A stretch of 64,000 nucleotides of DNA from Isochrysis galbana. Lineage: Eukaryota > Haptophyta > Isochrysidales > Isochrysidaceae. Within the stretch, counting starts at the first letter, position 1; each line of letters opens with the position of its first letter. Below, one piece after another: positions 41,216 to 52,756 of the stretch. The stretch is from the NCBI GenBank assembly GCA_018136815.1, contig CM030931.1, positions 7,920,550-7,984,549 on the forward strand. Reading direction: 5' to 3'. The notes under the pieces were generated by a model. It saw only the letters and a program-made list of their open reading frames with translations, was not told the origin of the DNA and did not search any database. A program made the position numbers and the translations under genes.

Positions 41216-41721
41216 TGAGCAGGCGGGGCGTATGGGTTATGGGTTCACGTCGACACCCACAGAAATTTTGGAAAATCATGAATGCCCTAGGGACTAAAAA
41301 ACGAACGCGACAAAGATTTGTTTGAGTAACTCGAAAGGGTTGCCCTGACACATCCATTCAATTGCGAATTGGCGCGCGGCAGCATCGGCAATAGACCGAT
41401 GCTTCCGTCTTCTTTCGGTACATAGCACGGTTATTAGTTATTAGTACAAAATCCGACGACCGACCGACCGACGGCCGTTTCATCCACACCACACGAAAAG
41501 GAAGAGGGTGGCGGCGGAGCTATTCGAACTACTTTATGCCGAATAGTCAATCTTAGAACTGCCCCGCGTTCACCCTCCCCAACGGCAAGAGAAAAAAACC
41601 GCAATCCATACGTCGGAAAGTGTTTGGCTGTCATACTTCCTCAAAGAAAGAGATAAAGTAGCGTGTGTCGGAGAAAGAGGGGGGGGGGGGGGGGGGGGGG
41701 GGAGGGAGGGAGGGAGGGAGG

Positions 41722-41761
<40 letters not shown>

Positions 41762-41764
41762 CAG
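41216..41764. other. Intergenic and 5' flank of CFAP97-like gene
   Basis: No gene at 41216-41640. A long G run (41680-41702), a (GGGA)n tract and a (GA)n tract to 41758 lie directly before the proposed start codon. Here the coding strand is purine-rich, unlike most genes in the window. Confidence 0.6.
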
Positions 41765-42765
41765 ATGGTGAGGCTGCCTGCCCCCTCGCTGCCTGCGGCT
41801 GAGTGCTGGATGGGCTGTCTGGGTCCGGGATTGACGAGCGGGGACGCGTGGCCGTGCTCAGGCCTACATTTGCCCTTGTCACTACCTCCTACCACCTCCT
41901 CCCCTTCCTGTGCGCCCCGCAGCCCCTGGAACCACGCGCCTTGTGGTGCAGCTCGCAGATCTGCGATGCTGCGCTGCAGCGGCGCAGGGAGGAGCACCAC
42001 CGTCGCAACCTGCGCTCGATCAAGGCGAGCATCGACAATAGGGATCCACGTAGACCCAAGCCCACCAACTCCAAGGGAGCTCGGCTGGAGGAGGAGCGCA
42101 CGGCACGCATCATGCATGAGAACGCCATTCTTCTGGGCAAGCTTTCGCGAATTCTCACGCGTGAGAATGACGGGCTTCCGACAAATACCTTGAAGGCCAA
42201 GCAGGGACTGCATGATGCGTATAACCGCAAACAGCGAGAGAAGATTAACCATGAGAACTTGCATTTGCTACGGCGCCTGCGGGACATGAAGAGCTCGCTG
42301 GACATAGAAAAATTTGAGGCTGATGCTCGTGAGAGAGCTGCCATCTTGAAACACATGCAGGGCCCAAGCAACCCAGCACTGGTGCCGGGCGGCCCACGCC
42401 CTCCTCGCCGGCCGCGCCCGCGCTCTACGGGAGATCTTGCGCGGCAGCGGGCAGGAGACCACCGCATGTCTCTTGTTCAAGTCCCTGAGCCAGTGCTCGC
42501 AACAAGCGCTGCTGCCATTTTGATTCGACCCAACACGAGCAGCACGGGCAGCAGGCCGACGCGATCGCTCTACTCAGCCGGCATAAGCACAGGTGCAGGA
42601 TCAGCTGCGAGCATAGACGAGACCTCGGCTCTGATGACAGGACTCATGCGCGACGACATGGCTACACAGATTGATGCGGAGACCGAGGAAAAACGAGATG
42701 ATGTAAAGTCTGTGCTTACTGAAGAAGTGGAAGAAGTGGCGGAGGAAGTGGAAGTGAAGCCCTGA
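41765..42765 (+). CDS. CFAP97: CFAP97/Hemingway domain protein
   Basis: CFAP97-type proteins are conserved ciliary/flagellar axoneme proteins. Proposed structure: exon 1 is only the ATG (41765-41767) followed by a GTGAGG donor; the intron 41768-41922 ends in a pyrimidine tract and CAG; exon 2 is 41923-42765. The product is 281 residues. The Hemingway signature is clear: REEHHRRNLRSIKASIDNRD then KPTNSKGARLEEERTARIMH, ENAILLGKLSRIL, and KQREKINHENLHLLRRLR. The C-terminal third is Ser/Thr-rich and ends in an acidic Glu/Val run. The ATG-only exon is deduced from the lack of a suitable in-frame start and the good splice sites. The upstream in-frame ATG at 41803 would lie inside the intron. Confidence 0.8.
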
Positions 42766-43274
42766 TCGTTCTTGCGCTGGTGTTTAGTGTGCTTGTTTGA
42801 GATGTTTACCAAGTGGCGCGGGTGCCAGGAGTCACCGTAGAATACGTAATAATTGCGGTGACAAAATAAAAATAAAACAACTAAGCGTTAGTACCACTAC
42901 TCCCACTAGCCCGGTACGTTATCACGACACCCCTTGACATGTGTTGTCACTAGGCACATACGCATATGCACCCCTATGAATCTCCCCCCTCGCAAACCCC
43001 CGGCTCCCATTATAACTCCCCACAAACAAGCTACAATGAGGGAAAACCCATTGAGGCGGACCGACCTACGTCGGGCGACTCTCCGCGCGGGAAAAAGCAC
43101 TGGGGGGTGGGGGGGGGGGGAGGAACCTCTCGTCGTCCATGAAGCCGGAGGCCCTTGCAGCTCTCGCCGCTAGCGATCCTCGCGAGGAATAAAAGACTGC
43201 GCCTCGAGATACCTGCCACAAGGGTTCCCGTTGGCGCCTTGAGCCTCTCCCTCCTCCTCTCCCGCCACTGTCGC
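42766..43274. other. Intergenic, nothing recognised
   Basis: Contains a G run near 43107-43120 and a few short open frames without motifs. The hAT remnant inserted at its right edge. Confidence 0.5.
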
Positions 43275-43282
43275 CAGCGCTG

Positions 43283-44227
43283 TAGGGGCTGACAAGAGTT
43301 GCTCGCTCAGACCCTCAAAATTGCTCCAAAAAGTTGCTCCGAGTTGCTTGGAAAGGGGGCAAAGTTGCTCGCAAGTTGCTCGCAGTTGCTCGGAGTTTCG
43401 CAGCGCGCGAGCCGCACGTACGTGTTCGCCGTGGGGTCCGTGTCGCACCATCCCCTGCCAAACTTCATGCACTAGTCACTAGTAGTTGCGTTAGTGCAAA
43501 GCGTTGAGTTAGTTAGTTAGTTATTTATAGTTAGTACTTCAAGCTTCAAGCACTTAGTACTTAGTTAGCACACATCACGATCATTGTACTGCAACATGAG
43601 TACGGCTTGCATTTGATCGGCAAGACAAGTGGTCTGCAAAGAACCAAACATACATTGGACAAGAGAGAAAACACGCTCACATGCGGCATGCGGCCGAATT
43701 GGGAGTTAATGAGAATATGATGCGAGCACCCAATGCCCATGTCGGGATCTTTGTGTGGTTGAGCGCCCACCACCGCAACACCTCGGTGGTAAAGTCGTGT
43801 ACATCGCTCTGATCGGCCGTGAAATCCTTCGCGGCAGCTACGTACCGTGGCAGCTCATACTCTAACTTACTTGCCATATTCTGCGGGTGCTGTGAAACGA
43901 CATCTGCTCTCTCTTTCATTAGCAACTCGACCTCGTTCTTTCACATAAACGTAGTCGCGCAGTCGTGCAAGTGCCGAGCAAGTACCCACTTGCGCTCCCC
44001 GCCCCCCCCCCCCGCACTTGCGCCGCGACGCGCGACCCCCCCCCCCCTAAGCTCTAAGTCTCTAAGTTCTAAATAATAACTAAGCGGTAAAAAGTAGTAA
44101 AGTTGCTCGGTAAGTTGCTCGAGTTGCTCGATGTTGCCCGTGACCCTTAAAGATGCTGCGAGTTGCTCGCACGCTCAAACACCCCAAAGTTGCTCCAAAA
44201 GTTGCCGGCAACTCTTGTCAGCCCCTA
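43283..44227 (-). mobile_element. Degenerate hAT transposon (family 3), 945 bp
   Basis: 20-bp terminal inverted repeats TAGGGGCTGACAAGAGTTGC and exact complement, flanked by an 8-bp direct repeat CAGCGCTG at 43275-43282 and 44228-44235. Subterminal regions carry many copies of AGTTGCTCG (43303-43395 and 44100-44180). It retains a piece of the transposase 3' end on the minus strand, so it derives from an autonomous element by internal deletion. Confidence 0.95.
43565..43925 (-). pseudogene. Remnant of hAT transposase C-terminal domain
   Basis: The frame from 43925 reads ELPRYVAAAKDFTADQ, then VLRWWALNHTKIPTWALGAR and IFSLTPNSAAC, which is the hATC motif up to its conserved SA. A second frame continues ERVFSLVQCMFGSLQTTCLA and ends at a stop at 43565-43567. 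The two halves of the motif (NSAAC and ERVFS) are split by a frameshift near 43690. The N-terminal two thirds of a transposase are absent. Confidence 0.85.
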
Positions 44228-44235
44228 CAGCGCTG

Positions 44236-46482
44236 CCCCTCTCCGCCAGTTTGCTTGCGCAGACGGGTCTCGTTTCTCACTACACTCCATCGGGGGGGGG
44301 GAGTGCAAATTCTCCCCTCTCCCTCGCTTCACTCTCTTCCACCTCTCTCCCTGCGGCGCGTCGCCATGCGGCGCGCCACGGCCTGCTCTCAGAGGTCCGT
44401 TCCCGCCCTTGCACTAAAAGCACGTTGCGATTTCGGCTGTTGGGTGTTGTAAAAAAAAACTGAAGATTCTGGGCTAACACCTACTACTGCGATTTCGTGT
44501 TGTTATTCCCTTGTTATGGAACCTTCCCAAAAGCTCGTGCTAGATCCTCGGCCCACACGCCGGCCGTGCCATTCCCAACCCAGCCATACAGACCCTACCT
44601 CCTACCTACCAGGCAGCCAAGCCCACAGTCGGCTCGCCCGCCGCCCAAGATGCAGATGCCGCTGCAATCGCGCAATTGCTCCACCAACTCTCCAAAGTGC
44701 ACTCGCACACGCACAATTCCAGCCCGCACATTCTGCCCTCTCCCGTGCCCTTCCCGGAGTCTCCAACCTCGCCGGCGGTCCACTTTCGACGGAACGTGAC
44801 TTGTGAGAGTGATGACGCCGCGATTCATTTAGGCGATCAATCATTTCATTTTGTCGCCCACATGCTTCTCCCAGTAATTGAAGCGCTTCCTGTCCACCCC
44901 ACACTCAGCATCCCACTGAGCTTTGGTGTGCAGCACGGAGCGATCCGTGTACGGGTGGTACCAGCAGCATGGCGCCTTCAAGGCCTGCTCCCTCGTGTGC
45001 TGTCCTTCGGCGCAGCGAGCCCCCCGCATGCATACACCATCGGGGCGGGCGGCTCCACGCTATCGCCCCATTGCGCGCTGCGCTCCTGCACCCTCCTCCC
45101 CTCAAAGCACACCCTCGACGTCGATGACAGCGGCGACGAGCGGCCGGCGAATGAGCTAGCTCAGCCGCTTCGTCGAGCGCGCGCGGGGTTGCTGCGCCGT
45201 GGGCGCTGGGGCTTGAGTATGCCCCATCCAGCGCCGCCTCTCCCGATGTCATGCAGCCTCAGAGTGGGGAGAGAGGGGCCCGAAGGACTCTGATGCGAGG
45301 GTTCAACGCGCGCCGAGGAATTGAGTGGGCACGAGATACACTGGACTGGGCACTTGACACACTAAAGTACGCTATGGAGCATGGGTATGGGTATGGTACA
45401 AGTTGTAGTACAAGACGACACGGTGCACGGTGAGAAGTTCACACCCACTTGCTCGGTTCATCGCGTGTTACCAGAGGTTATGGGCTCGCGGCACGCGTGT
45501 GTGATGTATGAAGACAAAGCGAGTCGCACCACGACACTTCGAAGCTTGGGCATAGTAGTCAAATCATGGTTGTAAGGACCCACCAAAAGGAGTCTTCGAG
45601 ACGTAGAACACAGTGCTCCTCATGCTCGACTCTACACCTGCCGAGGGTGAAGCGGGTACTGCGCTCAGGCAACATCCAGCATGCCCGTGCACGCTAGCCC
45701 TCTCCCGCACAACCGGCTGCCTCAGCACATCTTGTTGCCACAGTTGGGTGAGCGCGGCGCTCAGAGAGAGCATGTGCACCCCCGTCGGTGAATACAAACA
45801 CAAAGCATCACTGGCGGCCGATTCGGAGCGGGGCCAGAGGCAGAAGGAGCCTACTCAACGGGTGCGGCTGGGCACTGCGCCACGCACTGTAGTTGGATCA
45901 CGCCAAGGCGCAACCATCGCGCTGAGGTTGGCGATGACAACGTAGACGACGGAACGTTACTTTGAGGGCCGCAGCTTTGTGCAATCATCGTTCTTTACGA
46001 TCCTTTTTCGGCAGACCTCTGTCGGCCGGACCATGGAAAATACTTGCGCGACAAGTTCTACATGTGAGTCTCCGGCTAGCCCAATCCCCCAGTGCAGGCG
46101 TACAGGCGAGGTGGACAAGCGTGAGCTCTCCTCGAGTGCCGAGGGCGGCAGCCGAGCCGTCACGCAGCCGACCGAGGCCGACAGATCACGCTGTCTCTGT
46201 ATTCTACTCTCTAGCTTTACGTACTAAAGTAGTTAGTAGAAGTACTCGTAGGGGTGTGCGGTGATGATGATGCCTCTTCTCTCTCTTCTCTTCTCTTCTC
46301 TCTCTCCTCCTCCGCGCTCTCTCCCTTTCTTCTCTCTCTCTATTCCTCCTCCTGCTCATTTCCTCTCGTCTCCCCCACACAACCCCTCTCCCCGACCCCT
46401 GTCCCTCTCTCTTTTCTCTGGTCTCCCCCCCCCCCCCTTCCCCTTCCCTTCCCTCCCTCCCTCTCTCGTGGCCGCTGCCGCC
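44236..46482. other. Intergenic, one possible coding fragment
   Basis: No firm gene. On the minus strand 44841-45010, a frame ending in a stop reads WYHPYTDRSVLHTKAQWDAE then CGVDRKRFNYWEKHVGDKMK. It is protein-like in composition, but I do not recognise it and cannot link it to exons. 46260-46480 is a dense CT tract directly before the next gene. Confidence 0.4.
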
Positions 46483-47610
46483 ATGTTGCGCCGCTCTCTC
46501 TCGCTCGGCGCGCCGCTCCGCCTGGCCTCGCGCGCTCTGTGCTCGGCGGCTTCGGACGCGGTCGCACCGTACCGCGCGATGGCATCCGCCTCTGCCGACC
46601 AGCGCCTCGCCTGGGCTAAGGCTGACGAGGTCCTTCACTCGCGCATGAGGCAGCATGTGCCCGCAGCGCTTGCACACAATGGAGAGGAGGCCTTCGATAA
46701 CCACCTGATCGGCGTGCAGTCGGTGCTGCGCAGCTGGGGCGTATCGGAAACGTTGTGCAATGCCGCGCTCTTCCACTCCATCTACGGCACCGAGGGCTTC
46801 CAGGGGTACAAGCTGCCGCTGTCGCACCGGAACGAGATTGCTGAGCTCATCGGACAAGACGCCGAGCGGCTTGCTTGGATCTTCTGCATGGTCGACCGGG
46901 CGTCAGTGGACGCGACGGTGCTACCGCAGCCACGGCCGGGCGCCTCCTTCTACGCCAGGCCGGAACTCGGCCGCTTTGAGATCGTTTTGAGGGATGAGCA
47001 GGAGTGGGCCGACTTTCTGACGCTCTCACTCGCCGACTGGCTCGAGCAGGTGAGACACGTTCCCCAGCCGGGAGCCCCGCACCCGGAGCCCAGCGTGGCA
47101 CGGCATAGTTCGTCTGCTGATTAATCCGATTCGTCTGTTAGCTGAACGTGCAATTCTCCACCACTGCGCGCTGGCCCGCTCCGAGTGTGCGCGCATTGAA
47201 GACGTCTCTACAAGTCTAGCTTGCTCCTTGAAATCCCACACGCCTGTGGAATGCAGGTGGAAGGTGCTGCACGCAAAGAGACCCTCATCGTGAACTGGCC
47301 TTTGGGTCAAGCATGGGCGTATCGGCGCGATGCGTACGCTGCTATGGCTCGCATTCTAGGAGAGCGAGGGGTAAATGAGGCACCCCGTATGCATGAGGCT
47401 GTATTCTCACGCGAGCCTGAGTCCACGCGCAAGTTAGTTCAGTACCATACACCGGCCATTTCTGCCGCTGCGAAAGATGCGCGTGAGGCACTAGCCTTCT
47501 CATCCACATATGTGCAGCTCTCGGAGATGGCCAGGGCAGCTGAGGAGGAAGCCAAGTGGGATTGGCCTAGGCTACGAGATCCAGCGGGTGGCCCTTTTGT
47601 GCGTGCATAG
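46483..47610 (+). CDS. Conserved uncharacterised protein (DUF6817-like) with mitochondrial-type leader
   Basis: Function unknown. Two exons, 46483-47049 and 47257-47610, give 306 residues. The intron (207 bp, GAGCAG|GTGAGA...ATGCAG|GTGGAAG) is phase 0, and both exon junctions carry AG then GTG. The first 25 residues (MLRRSLSLGAPLRLASRALC) look like a mitochondrial import signal. The core DNHLIGVQSVLRSWGVSETL, then NAALFHSIYGTEGFQGYKL, AELIGQDAERLAWIFCMVDR, and WLEQ spliced to VEGAARKE with LGQAWAYRRDAYAAMARIL matches a family I know from algae and protists as an HD-like domain of unknown function; I believe it is DUF6817, from memory. Conserved His and Asp suggest metal binding, which is inference. 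A strong CT tract precedes the start. Confidence 0.8.
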
Positions 47611-49874
47611 GGGAGATGACGAGAATAAGATCCATTCGATCCCAAATTTGTGATGTGCAATATGGCGAGAAGTCATTCTGTATGGCCCGCGTGCCATCGC
47701 CGCGGCGTGCATGACATCCTCCATGAAATAGATGGCGCACGTGGTGGGCATTAGGCAGCCGAGACGCCGAGAGGAGTAAAAGCCAAGTGTCTTCGATTGC
47801 CGATGATGATGTTAGATGGTCATCATTGATGGTTGGCCAACCTCCACCTTCACCCTGCACATTTGGGTAGTCGTCGTTGTCTCATTGTCGTGCTCGGGCC
47901 TTGGTCTTGGGGAAGCTCGGGGCTTGGCCTTGGGGGCCTCTCCGGCGGCAACTGTCCACTTTGTTGACCTAGTAGTAGTTATTATTGCGAGGTGAGGCGC
48001 GCTTCACTCCTAGTTCCTAGTGCTCAATTATCTTCAACCTACTTTTATAAGTGGGGGTCAATGGGGGCCTCGCGCCCCCCTCACTCCATCGCGGACACCC
48101 TCCTGGGCTCCTATGTTGGCCCGCACAACCACCCCCAGCCCCTGCCTTCCGGCGGGGGTTGGGCGCTGCGCAAGCTGCAACAACTGCGCAACCTAAAGAA
48201 AATATTTCTTAAAAATCCCCGCTACATACGCGGCATGAGGCAGTGTGCTTGTGTACCTCCCTACTACCCACCTTTACCCCTATCAACCCCCTCCCCCTTC
48301 CCCGGTTCCCTCTTTGGCGGAGAAGCTGTGGTTTCGGGGAGGCCGCGCGCGCTGCTTCGGCCAGGAGTTGGAGAGAAGGGGGTGGGAGACTGTGGCTCCT
48401 CCTTCGCTCTAACGTCGGCTTGCATCTCCTTCCCTTAGGTCTTATATCACGTAAGATCTTCTCATAATATCCATTGAAGTTCCTGCACTGAAGAGGTTTA
48501 GCTACCGTAGTAAAGGCGGGAGAGGGGGGGGGGGGGGGAGCCGCGGGGGCGGCGGAGAGAAGAGAGCGAGAGAGCGCGATCCGCAGACCGCAGACCGCAG
48601 ACCATCCTCGCCATGAGGCGCCACAGCCGCAAGAGGCGCCACACCGAGATCGTGGTAAGTGTAAACGTCGCACCGCCCTTGCTCCGTTTAGGAGGGGGTG
48701 TTACGGATGCCCCTTCGCCCTCTCCCGTGTTTACTTTCTAAGTCCTGTGGGATCTCCCCTCTTCTCTCTCTCTTCACGTGAGGAGAGGCGACGGGCCCCC
48801 TCTCTTCTTTTCTCTTTCCCCTCTCTTTTCCTCCCCCTCGCGCGCTCACTCTGTTTACGTTAGTATTCTACGTGTTACTGTGAGTGGGCGTGAGGTGGTG
48901 GTGTTTGGGTTTGTATAGAGAATTTTATCCGGTTCTGTTCCGAAGAGAGCGCGAGCGATGGCGTCGCTCTCTCTCCTCTCGGCCGCCCTGGTCACCATGA
49001 TGGTGCCAGGGCGATACCTCTTAGTGGGCCCAGAGTCGCGTGAGCTGCGGCGAGCGAAGCTAATTATGAAGTGCGCTTCATGCTTTATTTATACCCTTCT
49101 TATATCACATGCACGAGCTACCAGCTTTGAATACAACTAGCTCACCCAATGCGTCGGCGCGCAACTAGTGGAAAACGCTCGAAAGAGTAGTCCAAAGGCA
49201 TTATGAAGAACAGCTATAGCTACAGACACGTTGTGGCGTGCACAAGCCTGCTTGCGACTTCACGACACAAGAATGCAAAATATATTGTATCGCTCATGGT
49301 AGAGAGCGAGAGGCTGCAAGCAGCATGGCGTATCAACATGGGAATGAAACGACGGTCAACAGCTACGCCTCAGCATAATGAGGAAACAACGGTTCATAGC
49401 CAGAAGAGAGATGATTCCTAGAAGAACTCGTACGCCTCCTAGAGCATGTCTTGAAGGCTTGCCCGAAACTCATGACGGCGACAACACGTGCGAAATACGT
49501 GCAGCTCGCCGCTTGCGTGCACGGACGAAAGTCAGCATTGTCATCGTGCGTGCACGTGATCAGTGTGGCGCGCCCTAGGCCTTCGCGATTCTTCCACACG
49601 TGCGGCCTTGCAGGATTTTGCACTCGTGTGATTCGCTTGCTTGCATAGCACGCTTGATGGGGGCACTGCTTACGGCGGTTTAGAAATCCTCACGATGACC
49701 AGTGAGCGCATCTTTGAAATATTGCTCACGTGAGTGGTCCCTCTCATGGCAGAGCGGTGGGAGGCGCACCCGATAGGCCCATCCGTGTTGCGGCAGGCCC
49801 TCGGATTTCAATCGCACAACAGCCTCTTTTGTTCACTCCACAAACGTGGATGAATCGCTGATGCGCGTTGTTAC
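47611..49874. other. Intergenic with a dispersed repeat and a possible first exon
   Basis: Repeat A copy 2 lies at 48037-48165. At 48613 a + strand ATG opens a 14-codon basic stretch (MRRHSRKRRHTEIV) that runs straight into a strong GTAAGT donor at 48655; it could be the first exon of an unplaced gene, but I found no convincing following exon. 48740-48850 is CT-rich. Nothing else is recognised. Confidence 0.4.
48037..48165 (+). repeat. Dispersed repeat A, copy 2
   Basis: Matches 25991-26115 block by block: ACCTACTTTTATAAGTGGGGG, TCAATGGGGGCC, CGCGCCCCCCTC, CTCCATCGC, GCACAACCA and CAGCCCCTGCC, with a short extra block in the middle (GCTCCTATGTTG). Confidence 0.85.
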
Positions 49875-51694
49875 CTAGAGCATGGGCTCGCCCACACGCC
49901 GACGGCGCACCGCTCGTGTTACGGCAGCCATCGTGACGGCAAACATCGCCGCCCCAACGAGAATCACTCCGAAGTGGCGGACAGCTTCGAAAGAGCTGCC
50001 TCTAGGGGCACCTGACATCTCGTCTTCAAGAAAGGCGGGCAAGATCGGCTTTGCGCCGTCGAGCTTTCCTGACTCGAGCAGGCGCTGCGGGTCGCCCCAC
50101 TTGTTCGCGATGCCACAGTCGGCAGGGAGCTCACGCGTCAATTTGATCGTTATCGCAAAGTCGGAGGTCTCGCTTGGGTTTGCCGAGCCAACGAAAGCTG
50201 TGAGTGTTTGAGGCTGTGGATGGTGCCAAGGCCCGTCGTATGAATACGTCATTGGATACTCCTCCGTTGCCTCCTGCTCCTCGCCCTCAGCTTCCTGCTC
50301 CTCGCCCTCAGCTTCCTGCTCCTCGTCGTCCTCCTCGCTGGTCTCCTCCTCTTTTGTGGGTGGGTGTTTGAGGTAGGCGAATTTCTCGATGCCAAAGAAG
50401 GAGCCGCCTAAGTAGTCGTTTTCGTTAAAGGTATCATAGTCCCAAACATCCACGCGGACCTACGGGGATGGCCTCAGTGTGTCAGCAGGCGGGCACTGGA
50501 GTGGAGAAGGGCGTGCAGCTTTCGCAGAACTTGTCCCGAGCGGCTGGCGCACCCGCTCCGCGCCAGAGAATGCAAGCGTCTCGCCATCGAATAGGCAGCA
50601 AGAATGCTGATGCCGGTCCCTTTCAAACATCGCATTCTCTGGCACCGTTGGGAAGAAGGCGTCCGCAACGCTCTGGCCCGAGCCGAGTCCACCCGTCGCC
50701 CCGCCGACCAAGCAGTGCTTCTTACCCTCCGTCTCCAGTCGGACGGTGGCGAAGATCTGCAACTTGTGCGAGAAGGTGCCCGCATGTAGCAAGCAAACGT
50801 ATAGGGGAGGGGGGATAGGCGGAGCTGGCGGGGGAGACGGTGGCGTTGGTGGCATCGGCGGAGCCGGGGGAGGTGGAGGAGTAGGCGCGTCTGGGCAGTC
50901 AGGTGCCTTGACCCAATCATGTGGCAGCTCGACCTCGACTTCAGCACCGGTCCAGATCTGCGCAGACGGCACAGATTGAGGTGAGACATCACTGCTATGC
51001 TACTCTCCGTGCATAGCCTTTGGGCACTACAGTGTGCCCCTCCACCGCGAGCTATTCGATGTGTGCCTACGTCGCAGCCGCACTGCGCATACATATGCGA
51101 GACTCGAACTGCTCTTTGCAAACCTCACGTTCCGTCCTAGTCCGGGGCTTGCTTCAAATCCTGGACTTTCTTGACATTATCCAGCCCTACAGCACGGCCC
51201 TCACCTCAAACCCCCCCCTTCCTCCCCCCCTCCCCGGCCTCGCAAACCCCTATCCCATCATTAGGCGTGCTAGTCGTGCCTCTTCCCCCCTCCTTCCCGT
51301 CTTCATTCCCTCTCTCCCCGTTCCTTGCTTTCCGCCGCGTGATCCTCTTCCCCCCCTCCCTCCTAGCTCGCTGTCCTTCTCTACTTCATTCCACCTCGCC
51401 GCCCGCTCCTTTCCCGTCCTCTCCTTCCCCATCTCTCCTTCTATCTCCCCAAATCTGCCCCCCCCCCCCTGCTCCTCTCCCCCCCCCCTCCCTTGCTCCT
51501 TCCCCTTCTCTCACCTCGTCCACAGGCGAAAAGAAGGCGTCCGGGTCCCAGCACTCGACAAAGGCAGAGCGCGGGCCCACAAAGCCGTCGGGATTAGGCA
51601 CCGCGCGCAGACAAGACCCCTTGGGACACCACGCCACATCCTCGTATCCCGGAGGCAGCGCGGACGCGACGGAGAGCACCGAGAGGGCCAGCAT
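49875..51694 (-). CDS. Type I membrane protein with proline-rich linker and C2-like domain
   Basis: Three exons, 51694-51515, 50957-50553 and 50459-49875, give 389 residues; introns are GT-AG and phase 0. Residues 1-12 (MLALSVLSVASA) are a short signal peptide. A polyproline linker (PPPPPAPPMPPTPP) separates the N-terminal part from a region beginning LYVCLLHAGTFSHKLQIF. This ends across the last junction in GAER to VRVDVWDYDTFNENDYLG, which matches the end of a C2 domain (WDYD...DYLG, with Asp residues for Ca2+). Then come three near-identical EEQEAEG repeats, and one transmembrane helix near the end (FGVILVGAAMFAVTMAAVTR) with a basic tail. The polyproline style is that of algal pherophorin-like surface proteins. 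It is transcribed divergently from another proline-rich surface gene at 52757. Confidence 0.7.
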
Positions 51695-52213
51695 CGCGGA
51701 CGGCGGCGCGCTCCCTCTCCTTGGCCCTCCCCCTCCCCCCCCCCCCGCCCCCCTTCTGGTTTTGTTTTCTCCTGCCCTCTCCCAAGCTTCCCCCTCTTCC
51801 CTCTCCCCCTCGCCCCCTTTTTTATTGAGGGGAGATTTGTTTTTGCCGGCGCGCGCGGGCGGGGCCCCGTGTGTCTGCCCCAACCCCTGATTTCGTCCCT
51901 TCCCCTACCGCCGTCCTGCGCCGGCGACCGGGCTTTATAAAAAATCCCCCCCCCCCCCCCCCCCCGCGCGCGAGCTTCAAACGCGGCGGGGGGGCAAGGG
52001 GAGAGAGGGAGGGGGGGGGGACGGGGCGAGAGAGAAGGGGGGGGGGGCCAGAGAGACCTAACGGGAAGGAGAAGAAAATTGGCTGGCCGTCGGCGTAGGA
52101 GGGAGGCAGCGCGGCGAGAGGAGGAGAGAGGGGGAGAGGGGGAGAGAGAGAGAGAGAGGGAGGGAGAGAGGGAAGGAGAGAGAGAGAGAGGGAGAGAGAG
52201 GGAGGGAGGGAGG

Positions 52214-52249
<36 letters not shown>

Positions 52250-52756
52250 TCGCCTCCTTGCCCTGCCCCCCCCTCCCCCCCGCCCCCCTACCCCCATCTC
52301 TCTCTCTCTCCTCGAGAAAGTCTTCCTCGTTCTCTGCTATGGAGAGCTTCTTTCCTCTACCCGGTACTCTCTCTCGACGTCTCTTCTCTTCTCTCGTCGA
52401 GAGAGAGGGAGAGGGCCCCCCTCCGACCCCCTCCCTCTCGAGCAACCTTCTCCTTTTCTCCGTGTATTCACTGTGTGTCCCTAAGGAAAGAGAACTTGAG
52501 AGCGAGAGGCGCTCTCTCCTTTGGAGCGACGCGCCAGCTCTTCTAACGATTCATTTTCTTCCTTCTCGACCCCTTCTCTTCCCTCCTACCACCATCTCTC
52601 TCTCTCTTTCCTTTCCTCCACGCACCCCCTTTTCTGCCTCGGCTAAGCGACAACCCTCACGCGCCGTCCTTGATCTCTCCCTCCTCTCTTTTCCCTCTTT
52701 CCCCCCTCTCTCTCCTTGCGGCGTGAGCGCTCGGCAGGCGCGGGGCGTGTTCACAT
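51695..52756. other. Divergent intergenic region, extreme low complexity
   Basis: A C run of about 26 bases near 51940-51965, G runs near 52010-52048, a (GA)n/(GGGA)n tract at 52110-52245, then CT-rich sequence to 52740 before the + start at 52757. Palindromic CTCTCGAGAG-like blocks recur at 52310-52500 (TCCTCGAGAAAG, CGTCGAGAGAG). No gene. Confidence 0.6.

Noticed and set aside
42934-43173. 79-codon + ORF before the hAT remnant
   Set aside because: Short, without motif, and ending in G-run-encoded glycine; likely chance.
46261-46482. N-terminal extension of the 46483 gene from an upstream ATG
   Set aside because: The extra residues are Ser/Pro/Leu encoded by the CT tract; the ATG at 46483 gives a proper organelle leader.
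48958-49140. 60-codon + ORF starting MASLSLLSAALVTMM
   Set aside because: Signal-peptide-like start but no following domain or exon; not enough to call a gene.
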